Assembly (NCBI RefSeq): GCF_042453785.1
Contig: NC_091665.1
Location: forward strand, 31,273,001-31,337,000
DNA length: 64,000 nucleotides
Direction of reading: 5' to 3'
Origin: Malus domestica
Taxonomy: Eukaryota > Streptophyta > Magnoliopsida > Rosales > Rosaceae
A program made the translations under genes and the position numbers. Shown one piece after another: positions 23,555 through 35,087 of the stretch; position 1 is the stretch's first letter, and every line of letters begins with the position of its first letter. The notes under the pieces are model-generated. The model saw nothing but the letters and a program-made list of their open reading frames with translations. It was not told where the DNA came from and made no database searches.

Positions 23555-24295
23555 TACATCCACCTCTACCATACATAATGCATCCAGCCTCCTGAAAATC
23601 TTCATAATCTTCACCATGCATGGTTAATCTAGGTCTCTATTTTATAATACATTTTCAATTTTGATAACGTGTTGATGTAGAGTCGTGCGTAAAAATATGA
23701 ACAACTTTGTAGGACCCGCATCTTCATGAATGGCTAACTATATGATTCCACGAAACTGATATTCCATAAAAAAAAACAAAAAACAAAAAATGACAGTAAC
23801 ATGAGGTTAATTCCAACTTCTAAATTATAATTAATAGCATGTGGCCTATCAAAATTAGGAGGGAAATAGAGACAGGTGGCGAAGGTGATGGTGATTATCT
23901 TTGTTTTTCTCCATTTAACTTTTGGTTAATTTTGATTTTGCATGGGAATTATCAAACTTGGGATCGTTTTCCAGATTTTAAGAAAGGTTGCTTGTCAAAA
24001 GAGAGGTTCCAAATCTTTCGATAATTTGTAGTTGTGAGTTTGTTCTTGTTAATTTGTTCAATAATTGGGCCTTTTCTTTTGCTTTCTTGTTAAAAGAATT
24101 TCATTAGTTTAAGAGGACAAAAGGCCGAACAAGTTAGGGTGGAAAATGAAGTTGGTCAGTCTCTAAAAAATTTAAAAAGTAAAAGTGACTATCAATGTGA
24201 AAGGAAAATAAATCTAGATTGTTGGAGCTGAGTTGGCAGGTTATTGGTTAACCATATACTTAACTGACCTGTCCCAGAATTTATAAATAGGTATG
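23555..24295. repeat. Tandem-duplication blocks b and c, left copy: NPF upstream region
   Basis: 23555-24130 matches 35088-35610, and 24185-24295 matches 36275-36390, in the same orientation and order. This is the upstream and core-promoter region of the NPF transporter gene, duplicated without its gene. The match stops just after the TATA box. Confidence 0.88.
24282..24289 (+). promoter_or_regulatory. Orphan TATA box, copy of NPF promoter
   Basis: TATAAATA in the duplicated copy of the NPF promoter. In the intact copy the same box is at 36378-36385, about 65 bases before the NPF ATG. Here it faces a piece of BARD1 instead. Confidence 0.5.
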
Positions 24296-24656
24296 AAGAG
24301 CTTCGGATCCTGCAAAGGAAATAATCCAATAACTAAGATCAAGTGGTTAACAAAGACTTGCATAATTAAATCGAAAAACTAAAACGAAAGGTGCTCGAAG
24401 TTGACCGTATAGCGGGAGCATGGCAAAGGAGAAGGACACAATGAAATTATTTAAGATCAATTCATACAATCTGACTTTGTGCCCTCGAGCGTTCTTATTT
24501 CCTTTCTTCTAATCGGAACATTATTAAAATTTAAAAATGCATAAACTGCCAACCGAGGACTTGATGAAATGATTGTGTTATGGTTATGACATGGTACGGT
24601 GAACAAAAAAATAGATCATCAGGCAGACATTTTAGTTGGACAGATGTATCAATGGA
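24296..24656 (-). pseudogene. BARD1 intron-12 copy (duplication block d)
   Basis: Matches 41325-41673, which is the first bases of the last BARD1 exon plus its upstream intron. It begins at 'aagagcttcggatcctgcaa', the exon-13 acceptor region, so the coding exon itself is missing. It continues at 33172 on the other side of the CACTA element. Confidence 0.88.
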
Positions 24657-24860
24657 TACTACAAGAAAAAGGCCTTTTTGCGACACGTTTTTTGCGTCAA
24701 ATTACACTATCGTCGCAAATAAAAGGAAATTAGCGCGGTATTTGTTAGCGCGAAAATATTTGCGACACCACTATAAGTAACGTCGCTAATAATGTCGCAA
24801 ATAGAAATATATGTCGTCTTAAACATATTGTTTGCGACGCCCCTAACGACGGATAGAGTT
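24657..24860. repeat. CACTA left terminal and subterminal repeat region
   Basis: Terminus ACTACAAGAAAAA, then at least seven GCGAC/GTCGC-type motifs within about 200 bases, in mixed orientation. Confidence 0.85.
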
Positions 24861-26472
24861 TGAGCGGGAACAAATTGGGCGCTTAGGGTATGAGCGCGCG
24901 CGCTCCTTTTTTCTTTTTCCCAACGCAGCCTTAGTGCTCTCCCTCAACCGTTTCCGTTTCCTTTTCCTTTTCTCTCAAAGATTCAATCGAAAATTCTGGA
25001 GTTGTATCAGAGTTACGGAGCACAATCAGAGTTCAGGTAAGCCACTACAACCATCTCCATCTTCTTTCTTTTTTGATTCCATAAGTCTTGCTAAGTGATT
25101 TATAAGGTTTCTGTCAAAGACGCACATATCTGCTAAATGTCTTCCAAAACCTAGGGTCTTTGGCATCCGGGATTGGGATGTCTTTCTTTTTTCCACCCAT
25201 TCTGCTCAGAATCGGTTTGATCATCTTCCTCAGTACCTTGTTAAATCCCAACCCACGTCTTTGATTGCTAAGTGATTCCATAAGTCTTGCTTAGTTCTCT
25301 CCCTCAGCCTTAGTTTTCTCCCTCAACTGTTTCCGGTTCCAATTATTAGTTTGGACTGGACAACGCCTGCGTTCTGGGCTGCAGGTTTTCTTAATATGTT
25401 TACAGCACAAACAGAAAATTTTAGTTAAAAACAAACCCTGTTTTCTTAATATGTTTACAGCACAAATAGTAATTGATTTTTAGGGGGATTGTGCTTCTTG
25501 ATAAATATTTGGTGTCTTTGCAGATACTTTATCTTTAGGGGGATTGTGCTTCTTGATTTTGTACGTGCCTTTATTTTTAATTCGTGGACATCTTGCCCAA
25601 TTTTTGTTTTTTTTTTTTTTTTGTAATTTTGTTGGCATTTGCAACAATATTTGGCTTCTTCTTCTTCCTTAAAAATATGGTGAATGATTAGAGTGTACCT
25701 TTTACAGGCGTTGCTTTTCCATAGATTGGGAAGATCTTGGAGAAGGCCCTCGCACAAGGTAAAGTGGATGATGTAGGATTGTTTTTTTGTGTGCTGACTA
25801 AAAGTTTACCTTGGAGTAATCTCTTATTTGTGACACTCCTTGAAATTCTGGATATATTTTCTTTGAGTATCATATGCAAAAGTCAAGTTGCCCAAAGTTC
25901 AGAGGATACATTGAATGAAGAATTGGATATGTATTTCGTATTTGCTACCCAAGAATATGACCGTTTGGATTGTTAATTACCCATTCCTAGCTAGTTCATG
26001 TGTTAGGTAGGTGAATGATGGGGATTAGTAGTGAGTTTATCTAATTTTTAAGTGATAGTTGATGGCAGACCTAGAGTTTGTCTAATTACCCATTCAACTC
26101 ATATTATATAAGCCCACCTTTTAAAACTCAATTGCTTCCCTTTATTATTTATTTTTTTAATAACTAGTATTATCATTATGAATGTTGAGATAACTCTGTA
26201 TGTGTATCGCCTATTCCGAGCTCACACATTATCATGCGTTAATGCATATTCTTTTGTGTTAAAGTAGAATATTGTTTTTGGAATAGTTTGGATTGACAAC
26301 TTATCTCATATTGCTTAGTGTTTGACATTTCTTTTGTAGTTCAAATATTTTGGATTAACTATAGAGATCAGATCAAGGGTGCTTAGTTCGGTATGTTTTA
26401 TATCCTCCTTTTAAATAAAATTTTGATTAATTTTACTTACTTTCTTTGTATTATTTTCGGATGACATTAGGT
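24861..26472 (+). other. CACTA 5' leader region
   Basis: Long stretch before the transposase start. It has a pyrimidine-rich part at 24900-24980 and a plausible leader donor (ttcag then gtaagc, 25033), so the transcript may carry non-coding 5' exons. A 79-codon frame at 25737-25976 matches nothing I know. No LTR or further gene is seen. Confidence 0.5.
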
Positions 26473-29400
26473 ATGGACAAGAGTTGGATAGATTTAAATG
26501 ACAGGTCATCTGACCAATTTAACTATGGGCTTGAACATTTTTTGGAGTTTGCATTTGATAACAACAAGGGTCATACAAGGATTTATTGTCCTTGCAAAAA
26601 ATGTTACAATCGGTACTTTGTTACAAGGGAAGTAGCAAAAGCTCATATAATAGTTGATGGGTTTATGCCAAATTATAGAAATTGGATTCATCATGGAGAA
26701 ACAAACCAACCATTATATTCAGAACAAGGTATTGGGAATAACACTCCATCAGCTTTTGTTGATGATATGTTTGGAATGGTACAAGAGGCATTTGGCCATT
26801 CAAATGTGGATCCTAATATGGAGAATGATCAGTCAACAGAAAATGAACACAGTGAGGGGCCAAATGATGAAACTAGAAAGTACTTCAAATTGCTACAAGA
26901 TGCAGAATGTCCTTTGTATTCGGGGTGTGAAAAGTTTACTAAATTGTCATTCATTGTTCGGCTATTACACATAAAGGTACTTGGTGGATGGACAGACAGT
27001 TCAATGACAATCTTGTTAAATTTTCTGAAAGAAGTTTTTCCCAATATAGACGTACCAGACTCTTATAATGATGCTCGAAAGATTACGGAGGACCTGGGCT
27101 TCACATACGAGACATGGGATGCATGTCCTAATCATTGTATGTTGTTTAAAAATGAGGATAAGGAGCTTGAATCATGTGGCATCTGCCACACATCCAGATA
27201 TAAGAAATTTGAAGGCCAAATTAACAATGGTGTGAGTGGGGATAGAAAAATACCTGCTCAACAAGTAAGATATTTTCCATTGAAGCCAAGATTGCAAAGA
27301 CTTTTTATGTCATCCAAAACTGCTTCGCTTATGAAATGGCATGCTGAGGAACGTATTAATGATGGTGTGCTAAGGCACCCTGCTGATACACCTGCATGGA
27401 AAGCTTTTGATGCTAAGTATCCAGATTTTGCTAGTGGAATTCGTAATGTCAGACTTGGTCTAGCATCAGATGGTTTCAGCCCATTTAGAACAATGTTCAA
27501 ACCTCACAGTACATGGCCTGTTATTCTAATGCCATATAATTTGCCACCATGGATGTGCATGAAGCAACCATTCTATATCTTGTCTATTCTGATAGATGGC
27601 CCGCATGGACCTGGTAATAAGATTGATGTATATTTACAACCACTGATTGACGAGTTAAAGGAATTATGGCAAGAAGGTGTACTTACTTATGATGCCTCGA
27701 TGAATCAAATGTTTAAACTACATGCTACATTACTTTGGACTATCAATGACTTTCCGGCATATGGGAACTTATCAGGGTGGAGCACTAGAGGTGAAAAAGC
27801 ATGTCCTTGTTGCAATACAAACACTCGGTCTCGTTGGTTAACTTACGGAAGAAAGTATTGTTACACAGGTCACCGTCGATTTTTACCTACAAGTCATAAG
27901 TTTCGAAGAGATAAAGTGTCTTTTGATGGCACACGAGAATGGGGACGTGCTCCACAAAAAATTTCAGGTATTGATGTGAAAAGACAGTTGCTAGGAGTAC
28001 TTACAGAGTATAAGAAAGATGATCTTAGAAAGAGGAAAAGAGATGAAGTTGGGAGTAATAATCATCGATCATTTTGGAAGAAAAAAAGCATATTTTTTGA
28101 GTTACCGTATTGGGAGCATAATTTGATTCGTCACAATCTCGATGTCATGCACATTGAAAAGAATTGTTGTGAAAATATCCTTTGGACAATATTGGGTGTT
28201 GCTAAAAAAACTAAGGACAATTTGAAAGCTCGACGTGACTTAGAAGAAATGGGCATTAGGAAACCATTGCACCCTCAGCAACGAGGTTCTAATAAGGCAT
28301 ACTTAGCTCCTAGTTGTTTTACTATGACTAAAGACAATAAAGATGTGTTCTTAAAAGTTTTGATGCAAGTAAAGGTTCCAGATGGTTATGCTTCTAATAT
28401 TTCTCGACATGTACACATGAAGGAGCGGAGTATTTGGGGTCTTAAGAGTCATGATCATCATATATTAATGCAACAATTACTTCCTATAGCAGCACGCAGA
28501 GCATTGCCTAAGAATGTTGTTGAAGCATTGATTGAGTTCACTAATTTCTTCAGACAACTTTGCTCGAAAGTGAACGTGCAGTCTGATCTGGAACATATTC
28601 AAGAGCGAATTGTGCATACACTTTGCCATTTTGAGAAGATTTTTCCAATGTCTTTCTTTGACGTAATGGAACATTTGCCTATCCATCTAGCTGAGGAAGC
28701 ATTGGTTGCTGGGGCTGTCCAATTTAGATGGATGTATCCTATTGAGAGGTTAGTAAAATTGTAGTTGTAATTTTTATTACATTAACTACTTTCATTAGAT
28801 TATATTTTAATTATAATACACATAGGTACTTATTAACACTGAAGTGTTATGTGCGTAATCGTGCGCATCCTGAGGCCTCCATTGCCAAGGGTCGCTTAAT
28901 GGAAGAATGCATGACTTTTTGTGCCCGATATTTGAATGAAGTAGAAACAAAGCTTACTCGTCCAGCTCGTAATGATGATGGTGGTAGTGACTATGGTCGT
29001 CCGCTCACCAAAGGAGTTAAAATACGTCTAGATGAAGTTACATGGACACAAGTACATAGGCACGTGCTAGTCAACACAGATGCTATCACACCATTTCGAA
29101 AGTAAGTGAAAGCACAATTATATTTATTACTTTGAATGCTTCTTAATTCACTTCTTTCTGAACAAATCTCATATACACAGCCAACACCTTGAAATACTTG
29201 CATTGGAAATGCCTCGTAAAACAAGTCATTATATCAGAAGAGTTCACACTGAGACATTTCACATATGGTTTAAAAATTATGTAAGTACTTACAATCATTA
29301 GATCTATAAATTTAATGTAGGCCAATCAAATTAAAATTTTCTTCTCTCTGACTTCTTTATAATAATGATATTATATAGGTTGATACACAGCGGCTAACTA

Positions 29401-30089
29401 ATAATGAAGTATTTTCTGAAGACATCATCACTTTGGCTAATGGTCCTGACCAATTTGCACGAAGATATAAAGGTTATGTCATTAATGGCTCCAAATTTCG
29501 TACGAAAGAAAGCGAAAAAAGTAGAACCACTCAAAATTCTGGTGTTGTATCGAAAGCAGACACTATGAGCTATGCTACTGTTAAGGACAAAAGGCCTTGC
29601 TCAGGTGATGTCACCTATTATGGAGCGTTGAAAGATGTGGTTGAAATCCGATATACCAATGCCTTGAAATTTGTTTTGTTCAAGTGCGATTGGGTTGATG
29701 CAATTGGTGGAATGAAAGAAGATGAGTTTAGATTCACATTAGTGAATTTTAATCATCTGTTATACAAAGATAATGTTGTAGGGGACGAGCCTTTCATTTT
29801 AGCACGAGATGCAAAGCAAGTTTGTTACATACAGGATCCAATTGATTCAGATTGGCATGTTGTTGTTAATGTGACTGTAAGAGATATATTTGATATGCGT
29901 TCAAAGGATTCTTCCCACACCCCAACAATAGTGCCTCAAGTAGAGCTCTATGCACCCCAACAATTGGATGAAACTGTATTTATGAATGATGAAGATGTTG
30001 GCTGGGTCAGGGAAGGAGTGGATGGAGCAACCGTAGACACAAATGTTGAAGAAGTTGATGATCCTCCTGAAAATGAGATGGAAGAATGA
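26473..30089 (+). CDS. CACTA transposase, TnpD type (Transposase_21, DUF4218, DUF4216)
   Basis: Four exons: 26473-28748, 28826-29101, 29181-29280 and 29379-30089. All junctions are GT-AG and keep frame, giving 1120 residues. The Transpos_assoc-type N-terminus has CPCKKCYNR. The Transposase_21 core (about residues 275-480) includes LASDGFSPFRTM, WPVILMPYNLPPWMCMK and GEKACPCCNTNT. The DUF4218 part (about 725-830) has HLAEEALVAGAVQFRWMYPIERYLL across the first junction. The DUF4216 part (about 950-1030) has LFKCDWVD. The C-terminus is acidic. It cuts and pastes the element in the nucleus together with the second element-encoded protein. I chose 26473 because family members open MDKSW; in-frame ATGs at 26446 and 26461 are alternatives. 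No stop or shift is found. Confidence 0.9.
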
Positions 30090-30383
30090 TTGGCCATATA
30101 GTGTATTAGTTAGTGATTATCTTGGAAATTCTTGTTATCAAGTGACACTATTTTGGAAATTCTGATTATATTAGTTACTTTATTACTTCTAATTGACTAT
30201 GTTTATCAATGCATGTCTTCTTAAAATAGCTTATATATAAATATGTTAGATTAATAATCGTGCACAGGGAGTAGCATTTGATAAGGTACTTGGTAGGTAC
30301 TCGGTTACATATTATGAATTATTTACATCAATCTTTTATGATGATTCATCGTGTGTGTACTAATTTTTTTAGTGCAACAGAAA

Positions 30384-32463
30384 ATGGCACCAAAGAGGGG
30401 AAGAGGCAAAGCAATGGAGGAATTGATTCCCCCATCTCCAATGAGAGCTAAAATGGGTAGGTCACAAGCACGACCATCTCAGCAGTGTGGACAAAGTTCG
30501 AGTCAGCCTCGGTTATCTAGGCCATCTCAGCATATCACATTGAATCAAACTCAACAACAGCCACCAATTACAAGGCGCACACAGTCTCAATTAGAGACAC
30601 AACTACAACAAAATCCATCTGCCTCTAGTTGTGGGGATGAGCCTTTGGCAACTCCATTAAACAAAACAGGTTTGTGCTAAAGGACCATTAATTTTTCTAG
30701 TTTTTTATTCAATCATTCAAATTATATTTTGCTTATAATGAATAATTTATAGGTGAAAATCAATCTGAAGGTATTAGGAAGGGTCGAGGAGCTGCTCTTT
30801 CTATCTCAGAATGGGGAACTGGAACAAAAGTTCATATTGATTTTGATTCTAAATGGAAGCCAATCAAAGAAAATGCAACCAGGTTTAGTGGACAACTTGG
30901 AATTATAGCAAGAAATGGTCAAAGGGTTCCTCTAACATATGTTTCATGGACTGAAATGCCTGATCATGTATTAGATGATATTTGGAAAGAAGTCACGGTA
31001 AATAACACTTACAAAATTTACTAATTTTACTCAGATGCACAAGTCTTCATTTCATTAATAGTTATCATCTAATAATTGCAGGATAACACAGATGTCCCTG
31101 ATGCATATAAATTTCATTGCTTAAAGGTTATTGGCAATAGATGGAGGGATTGGAAGTGTCGGGTTAAGCAAAGATGGTATGACGCATACTTGACCGATGA
31201 ACAACGATTATCCTTCACTCCTCCTCAAGTCACTACAGATCAATGGAAGACACTAGTAAAGTATTGGGGCCTCCCTAATATAAAGGTAAATTAGGAAAAA
31301 TTACATTTTAAGTTTATAATAGTGATGAATTATGGTTGCTTTAAACATGTGTAGGAATATTCTGAGGCAAATAAGGCTAATCGTGCACATGGAGGTGCTC
31401 CTCATCGGACTGGTCGTACTTCATTTGCTCAATTGAAACATGAGGTCAGAACACTAGTTTTGCAGTGAGTAATAAGTGATAATAATTAACAATAGGACTA
31501 ATACTAATAGAAGCAGGGGATGTATATATATAAACCATGCTGGAAAACTGGAATGGTATCATTTGTACCAGGTCCAATTTGAATACGGCATGATGGAAAT
31601 GCTGGAAAGTTTTTATTTTCTCCATTTAACAATTTTCATTACTAACTTGATTAAACATTGTGTGCTTTTAAGATGAGAGAGAAGGGAGAGAAAACGGATC
31701 GGTTGAGCATGTTTATAAAAACAAGAACAAAGAAAACAAAGAATGATGACAGAGACCTTTTCGATGAGGAAAGTGGCCACATTATTGTAAGTATCAGTTA
31801 GGTTATATATTTTTCACTCAAAGTAAAACTTTGCATATTCACATCGTTTTGATTAGTTGGGTTGTGCATTATTTTTATCTTTTGGTCATTTGAATTGGTT
31901 GGGTCATGTTCTGTAGAATCAATTTAATCAATGCTTGGAAGAAAGGGAAGAGCATGAGCAAGACGAGGATTATCGAGAGGAGGTGTTTACTAGAGTTATG
32001 GGACCTGATGCATATGGACGTGTTCGCATGTATGGAACAGGTATAACTCCATCTCAAGTGTTTTGTCAAAGTTCAAGATCTTCCAATGTTAATGAGGACA
32101 CCATACGAGAAGAGGTAGAAAGACAATATAAGACTAAGATAGATGATCTTAAGGCTAAGCATGAATCTGAAATTGAAGATCTCCGATCCAAGTATAGTGA
32201 AGTCAGTTCGAAACTCCATCTCGTGATGACTCATATTGGTTTCCATGTTAACACATCACCAAGTGGAAGTGGACAGGTATATACATTCGAATGTGATTTT
32301 GTTCTCTTTTCAATTTATTAGAATAAATTAGTGTGAAAATTTGAGCAATTTTGATTTCTATTTGTCGTGTTGGTGTTAAATATAGGCTCCAAATACATCA
32401 AGCCATCTACAAGAAACATATGGGAGTAATGAGCAACAACCTCAGTTAGACCCAGAACCATAG
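30384..32463 (+). CDS. CACTA second protein, TnpA-like (Transposase_24 / Ptta type)
   Basis: Seven exons: 30384-30669, 30753-30997, 31082-31285, 31355-31444, 31673-31786, 31917-32276 and 32386-32463. All have GT-AG borders and consistent phases, giving 458 residues. The N-terminus is basic and Gln/Pro-rich (MAPKRGRGKA), as in proteins that bind DNA. The middle has YKFHCLKVIGNRWRDWKCRV and LSFTPPQVTTDQWKTLVKYW, the Transposase_24 pattern. After RTSFAQLKHE comes a charged segment, then a coiled-coil-like run near residues 345-395 (KTKIDDLKAKHESEIEDLRS). In En/Spm systems the partner protein binds subterminal repeats; the GCGACGC motifs are the likely sites here. It lies 295 bases downstream of the transposase on the same strand, so co-transcription or alternative splicing is possible. 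Confidence 0.82.
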
Positions 32464-32889
32464 AAACAATTGCTTCATAAAAGGTTTGTAAAGAAAACAT
32501 TATACTAAAGATTAAACTTTTAATTGACACATGTTATTGATGGCTGTGTAATTCTTATTTTTCAGGTTTGCATGGAGATTGTGATGAAGAGTCTTGATCA
32601 TAATTAAACTCTTGAATATGTTGGAGCATATTTGAAAAAAAAAAATTATGTTCATAACTTTTGAGACGAGATTATTTATATTTGACTCTAGTAGGATTAT
32701 ATGTATTGGGATATGCGGATGGTGTACTTTCTATGTTATTAGGAATTCTAAAAGCATAGTTCTTTTGATTCATATATTATTTTACTTTTGAACTTGGGAT
32801 GATTGTGAATAAGATTATAAATTGCAAACTAATCTTTCATTGAACAAATATCATTTCCAACCATTTTGTATTTATAACAAAAAAATTGT

Positions 32890-33171
32890 AGGGATAAAAG
32901 CATTTACGACGTGTCAAACATGTCCCAAATATTTTGTTTAATTCCACCATCAAAGCCATTGCGACGCTAACTATTGTGTCGCAAAGCTGTCGTAAAAGAA
33001 CTTCGCGACGCTTGAAATGTGTCGCAATAAGTTGTGAAAACTTTTGCGACATGGGTTTGTTGCGACGCAATCACAAGTGTCGCATGAGCGTCGTTAAAAC
33101 GCATAAACGACGCTTTCATGACTTAACACGACGAGTTTTTAGCGTCGTATTTAGCAAGTTTTTTTGTAGTG
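32890..33171. repeat. CACTA right subterminal and terminal repeat region
   Basis: More than ten GCGACGC/TGTCGC-type motifs in about 250 bases, ending in TTTTTTTGTAGTG. Mirrors the left end. Confidence 0.88.
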
Positions 33172-33450
33172 AGGTGCTCCAGAAGATTAAAGTTAATGCA
33201 TTTGCACGAAGTATTCATCAGAGGAACTCACGTTGTTTGTTGCCCGAAGCCTGCCAGATTTTGGGCCATCGCAGCATCCATAGTTATCAAGACTAGCTTC
33301 ATATGGTTCTTCATTCACATGACCTGTGGCTTCCATGCATGCTTTTACAGTTTTACCCCTACACCCATCAATAAACAGAAGAAAACAAGGGAAAGATAGG
33401 TTAGGTACACAATTATAAAACACCTCGGTAAAAAAGTAGACAATTATAAA
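33172..33450 (-). pseudogene. BARD1 exon-12 copy (duplication block e)
   Basis: Matches 41673-41945. The exon-like part is 33232-33358 on the minus strand. It still has a GT donor (gtgagt) and AG acceptor and reads KACMEATGHVNEEPYEASLD. An extra 8 bases near 33346 (a duplicated TTTTACAG) make it 127 bases instead of 119, breaking the frame. It is separated from its intron at 24296-24656 by the CACTA element. Confidence 0.88.
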
Positions 33451-33482
33451 CAGAAAACAAGGGAAAGATAGGTTAGGTACAG
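33380..33482. repeat. Short local duplication
   Basis: The stretch 'aaaacaagggaaagatagg' followed by 'ttaggtac' occurs at about 33382-33409 and again at about 33455-33482. It lies at the right edge of the left duplication copy. Confidence 0.75.
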
Positions 33483-33689
33483 TTTTACTTGTGCTGCAAC
33501 ATAGGTGAATATGAAACGAGCTACTTAAATTACAGCTTCAAAATATGTTGCGGCACCTAACAAGAAAATTTCTAACTCGTAATTCATTATTCAAGCAAAG
33601 GAAGAACAGATAAACCCCAATTTCTAGAGCTTTGAAATCAGCAATCATGTGCTAAAAAAAATAGACCCAAACTATTGATACCTCGCCAA
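33483..33689. other. Non-coding junction between the two duplication copies
   Basis: AT-rich; nothing recognised. Confidence 0.4.
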
Positions 33690-34170
33690 ATCATTTGAAA
33701 ATGAATATCGACGGAGCTTGGATTATGGCCAAGGATCTGGGTGGCTTCGGGGGAATTGTGGGTGATGAAATGGGCTGTTTCTTGGCTGCAAAATGCTGTC
33801 ACTTTGTCGATGTCTTCTCTCCCCTACAAGCGGAAGCCATGGCAATTAGAGAAGGTTGGTTTGGGCGGTATCTCGGGGATATCAAAACATTTTATTTGAG
33901 TCCGACTTGCTTCGGATTGTGGACGCCTTGAAAGATACTTCCACCAACTTGTCCTTGGTTGGCCAGGGTGTCGAAGATATCAAGGCCCTTCTCTCTTCAA
34001 TATGAAGCTTCATTCACCCATACACGTCACGAAACCAACGGAGTTGCTCACCGACTTGCTCGAATTGGTGTTACTTCTAGTCAATTTAGCGAATGGTAGA
34101 CTCCCCCCAAGTGTAATCGTTGATTTACTCGTTGAGGATACTTTATCGCCTTAGTTGGCTTTTTGTAATA
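33690..34170 (+). pseudogene. RNase H-like (RVT_3) remnant of a non-LTR retroelement
   Basis: The first frame reads MNIDGAW, GGFGGIVGDEMGCFLAA and SPLQAEAMAIREG, the standard RVT_3 RNase H-like domain of plant LINE-derived proteins. After a frame change it continues with ESDLLRIVDALKD, then FTHTRHETNGVAHRLARIGV, the C-terminal His/Asp region. It lies between the two copies of the tandem duplication. Broken, no 5' part. Confidence 0.75.
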
Positions 34171-34179
34171 CCTCTATTA

Positions 34180-34380
34180 TATCAATCTGAACTAATTTAT
34201 TAAGTAATTCTTGTTATAGTAATAGTAACGGATTAAATAACGCAAACCCATGTTTTTAACTAGTTTTGGATAACCCTAATCATATAATTTCTTAGTTTTC
34301 ATCAAGCAAGGCGCCACATTAATAATCATCAAGCAACACTAATCACATTTCAAAATCACCTTCAGATTCCTAACACTATC
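34180..34380. repeat. Tandem-duplication block a, right copy
   Basis: Partner of 21320-21480. It carries about 45 extra bases near 34245-34295 relative to the left copy. Confidence 0.8.
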
Positions 34381-34535
34381 ATGGTCATCAGCCTCCCAAT
34401 CCATGACCGCCTCTTCGTTCCATTAGTCCGGCATTACACCAAAAACCCTAGAGGAATCACAAAGCTGAAAAGAATGGGAGTTGGGTTGTGATGCACATCA
34501 TGATCATGGTCATTGCTTGTTTGTTTGTCCGAAAT
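34381..34535 (+). pseudogene. NPF transporter fragment
   Basis: A short piece homologous to the last exon of the downstream NPF gene (39957-40105). It reads MVISLPIHDRLFVPLVRHYT then KNPRGITKLKRMGVGL, ending in a stop. It covers one transmembrane helix and the following loop only. It could be the remains of another tandem NPF gene or of a small insertion. Not functional. Confidence 0.8.
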
Positions 34536-35087
34536 TAAAAGGCTGTTCAGCATCATCTTCCGGAAAGGCGAAAAATCTTATGCACTTATTTTGTGTGTGG
34601 TCTCTATCATTGATTGACACATATTAAGTTTATGACAACAAAGTTAAAATAAACCAAGTTTATTATTACGTGTTAATCAATGATAGAAGTCACATAGATG
34701 TCATACACAAAGTCACAAATTTTCATTCTATTGCCACAGTTGGCTTTGATTCCAAGAGCTGAGCATGGATAATGAGATGTTTAAAACATATCATTTATTT
34801 TTGGTCAATGAAAACCCTATTAAGATTTTCATGGCGCTAGAAACCACTTTCTCTTGTGAAACTTTTAGTAGTTAGACTGCGGACATATGTTATAGAAGTG
34901 AGATCCATATATCTAAAACTCATCTATGCTAACATGTCTTATCTAAAGAAAAAATATGCTTCATATGGGTCAACAACGATTATTCTTTTATTAGTCATGT
35001 GATGAGTATTGCAGACACGTAAATTTATGATTGTAGGCTATAAAAATGGATCAACGTCTGCCCACCATACGTTAGATTCTTACTATC
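34536..35087. other. Non-coding stretch
   Basis: AT-rich; I see no gene and no clear repeat. Confidence 0.4.

Larger units (their letters stand above)
24657..33171 (+). mobile_element. CACTA (En/Spm-type) DNA transposon, apparently intact
   Basis: An 8.5-kb element. The right end reads TTTTTTTGTAGTG, i.e. CACTACAAAAAAA inward; the left end is TACTACAAGAAAAA, the CACTA terminus with its first base changed. Dense subterminal copies of GCGACGC/TGTCGCAA in both orientations lie at both ends, as expected for transposase binding sites. Between them are two genes on the + strand, a TnpD-type transposase and a Transposase_24-like protein, both open across all junctions. It sits inside a duplicated BARD1 fragment whose undisturbed version is at 41673. 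The 3-bp target duplication is not clean: the empty site reads ATGGAGGTG, so GAG with one change at the left is the best fit. Confidence 0.92.

Noticed and set aside
25737-25976. 79-codon frame in the CACTA leader
   Set aside because: No family match, no clear splice sites joining it to the transposase, and it lies in AT-rich leader sequence.
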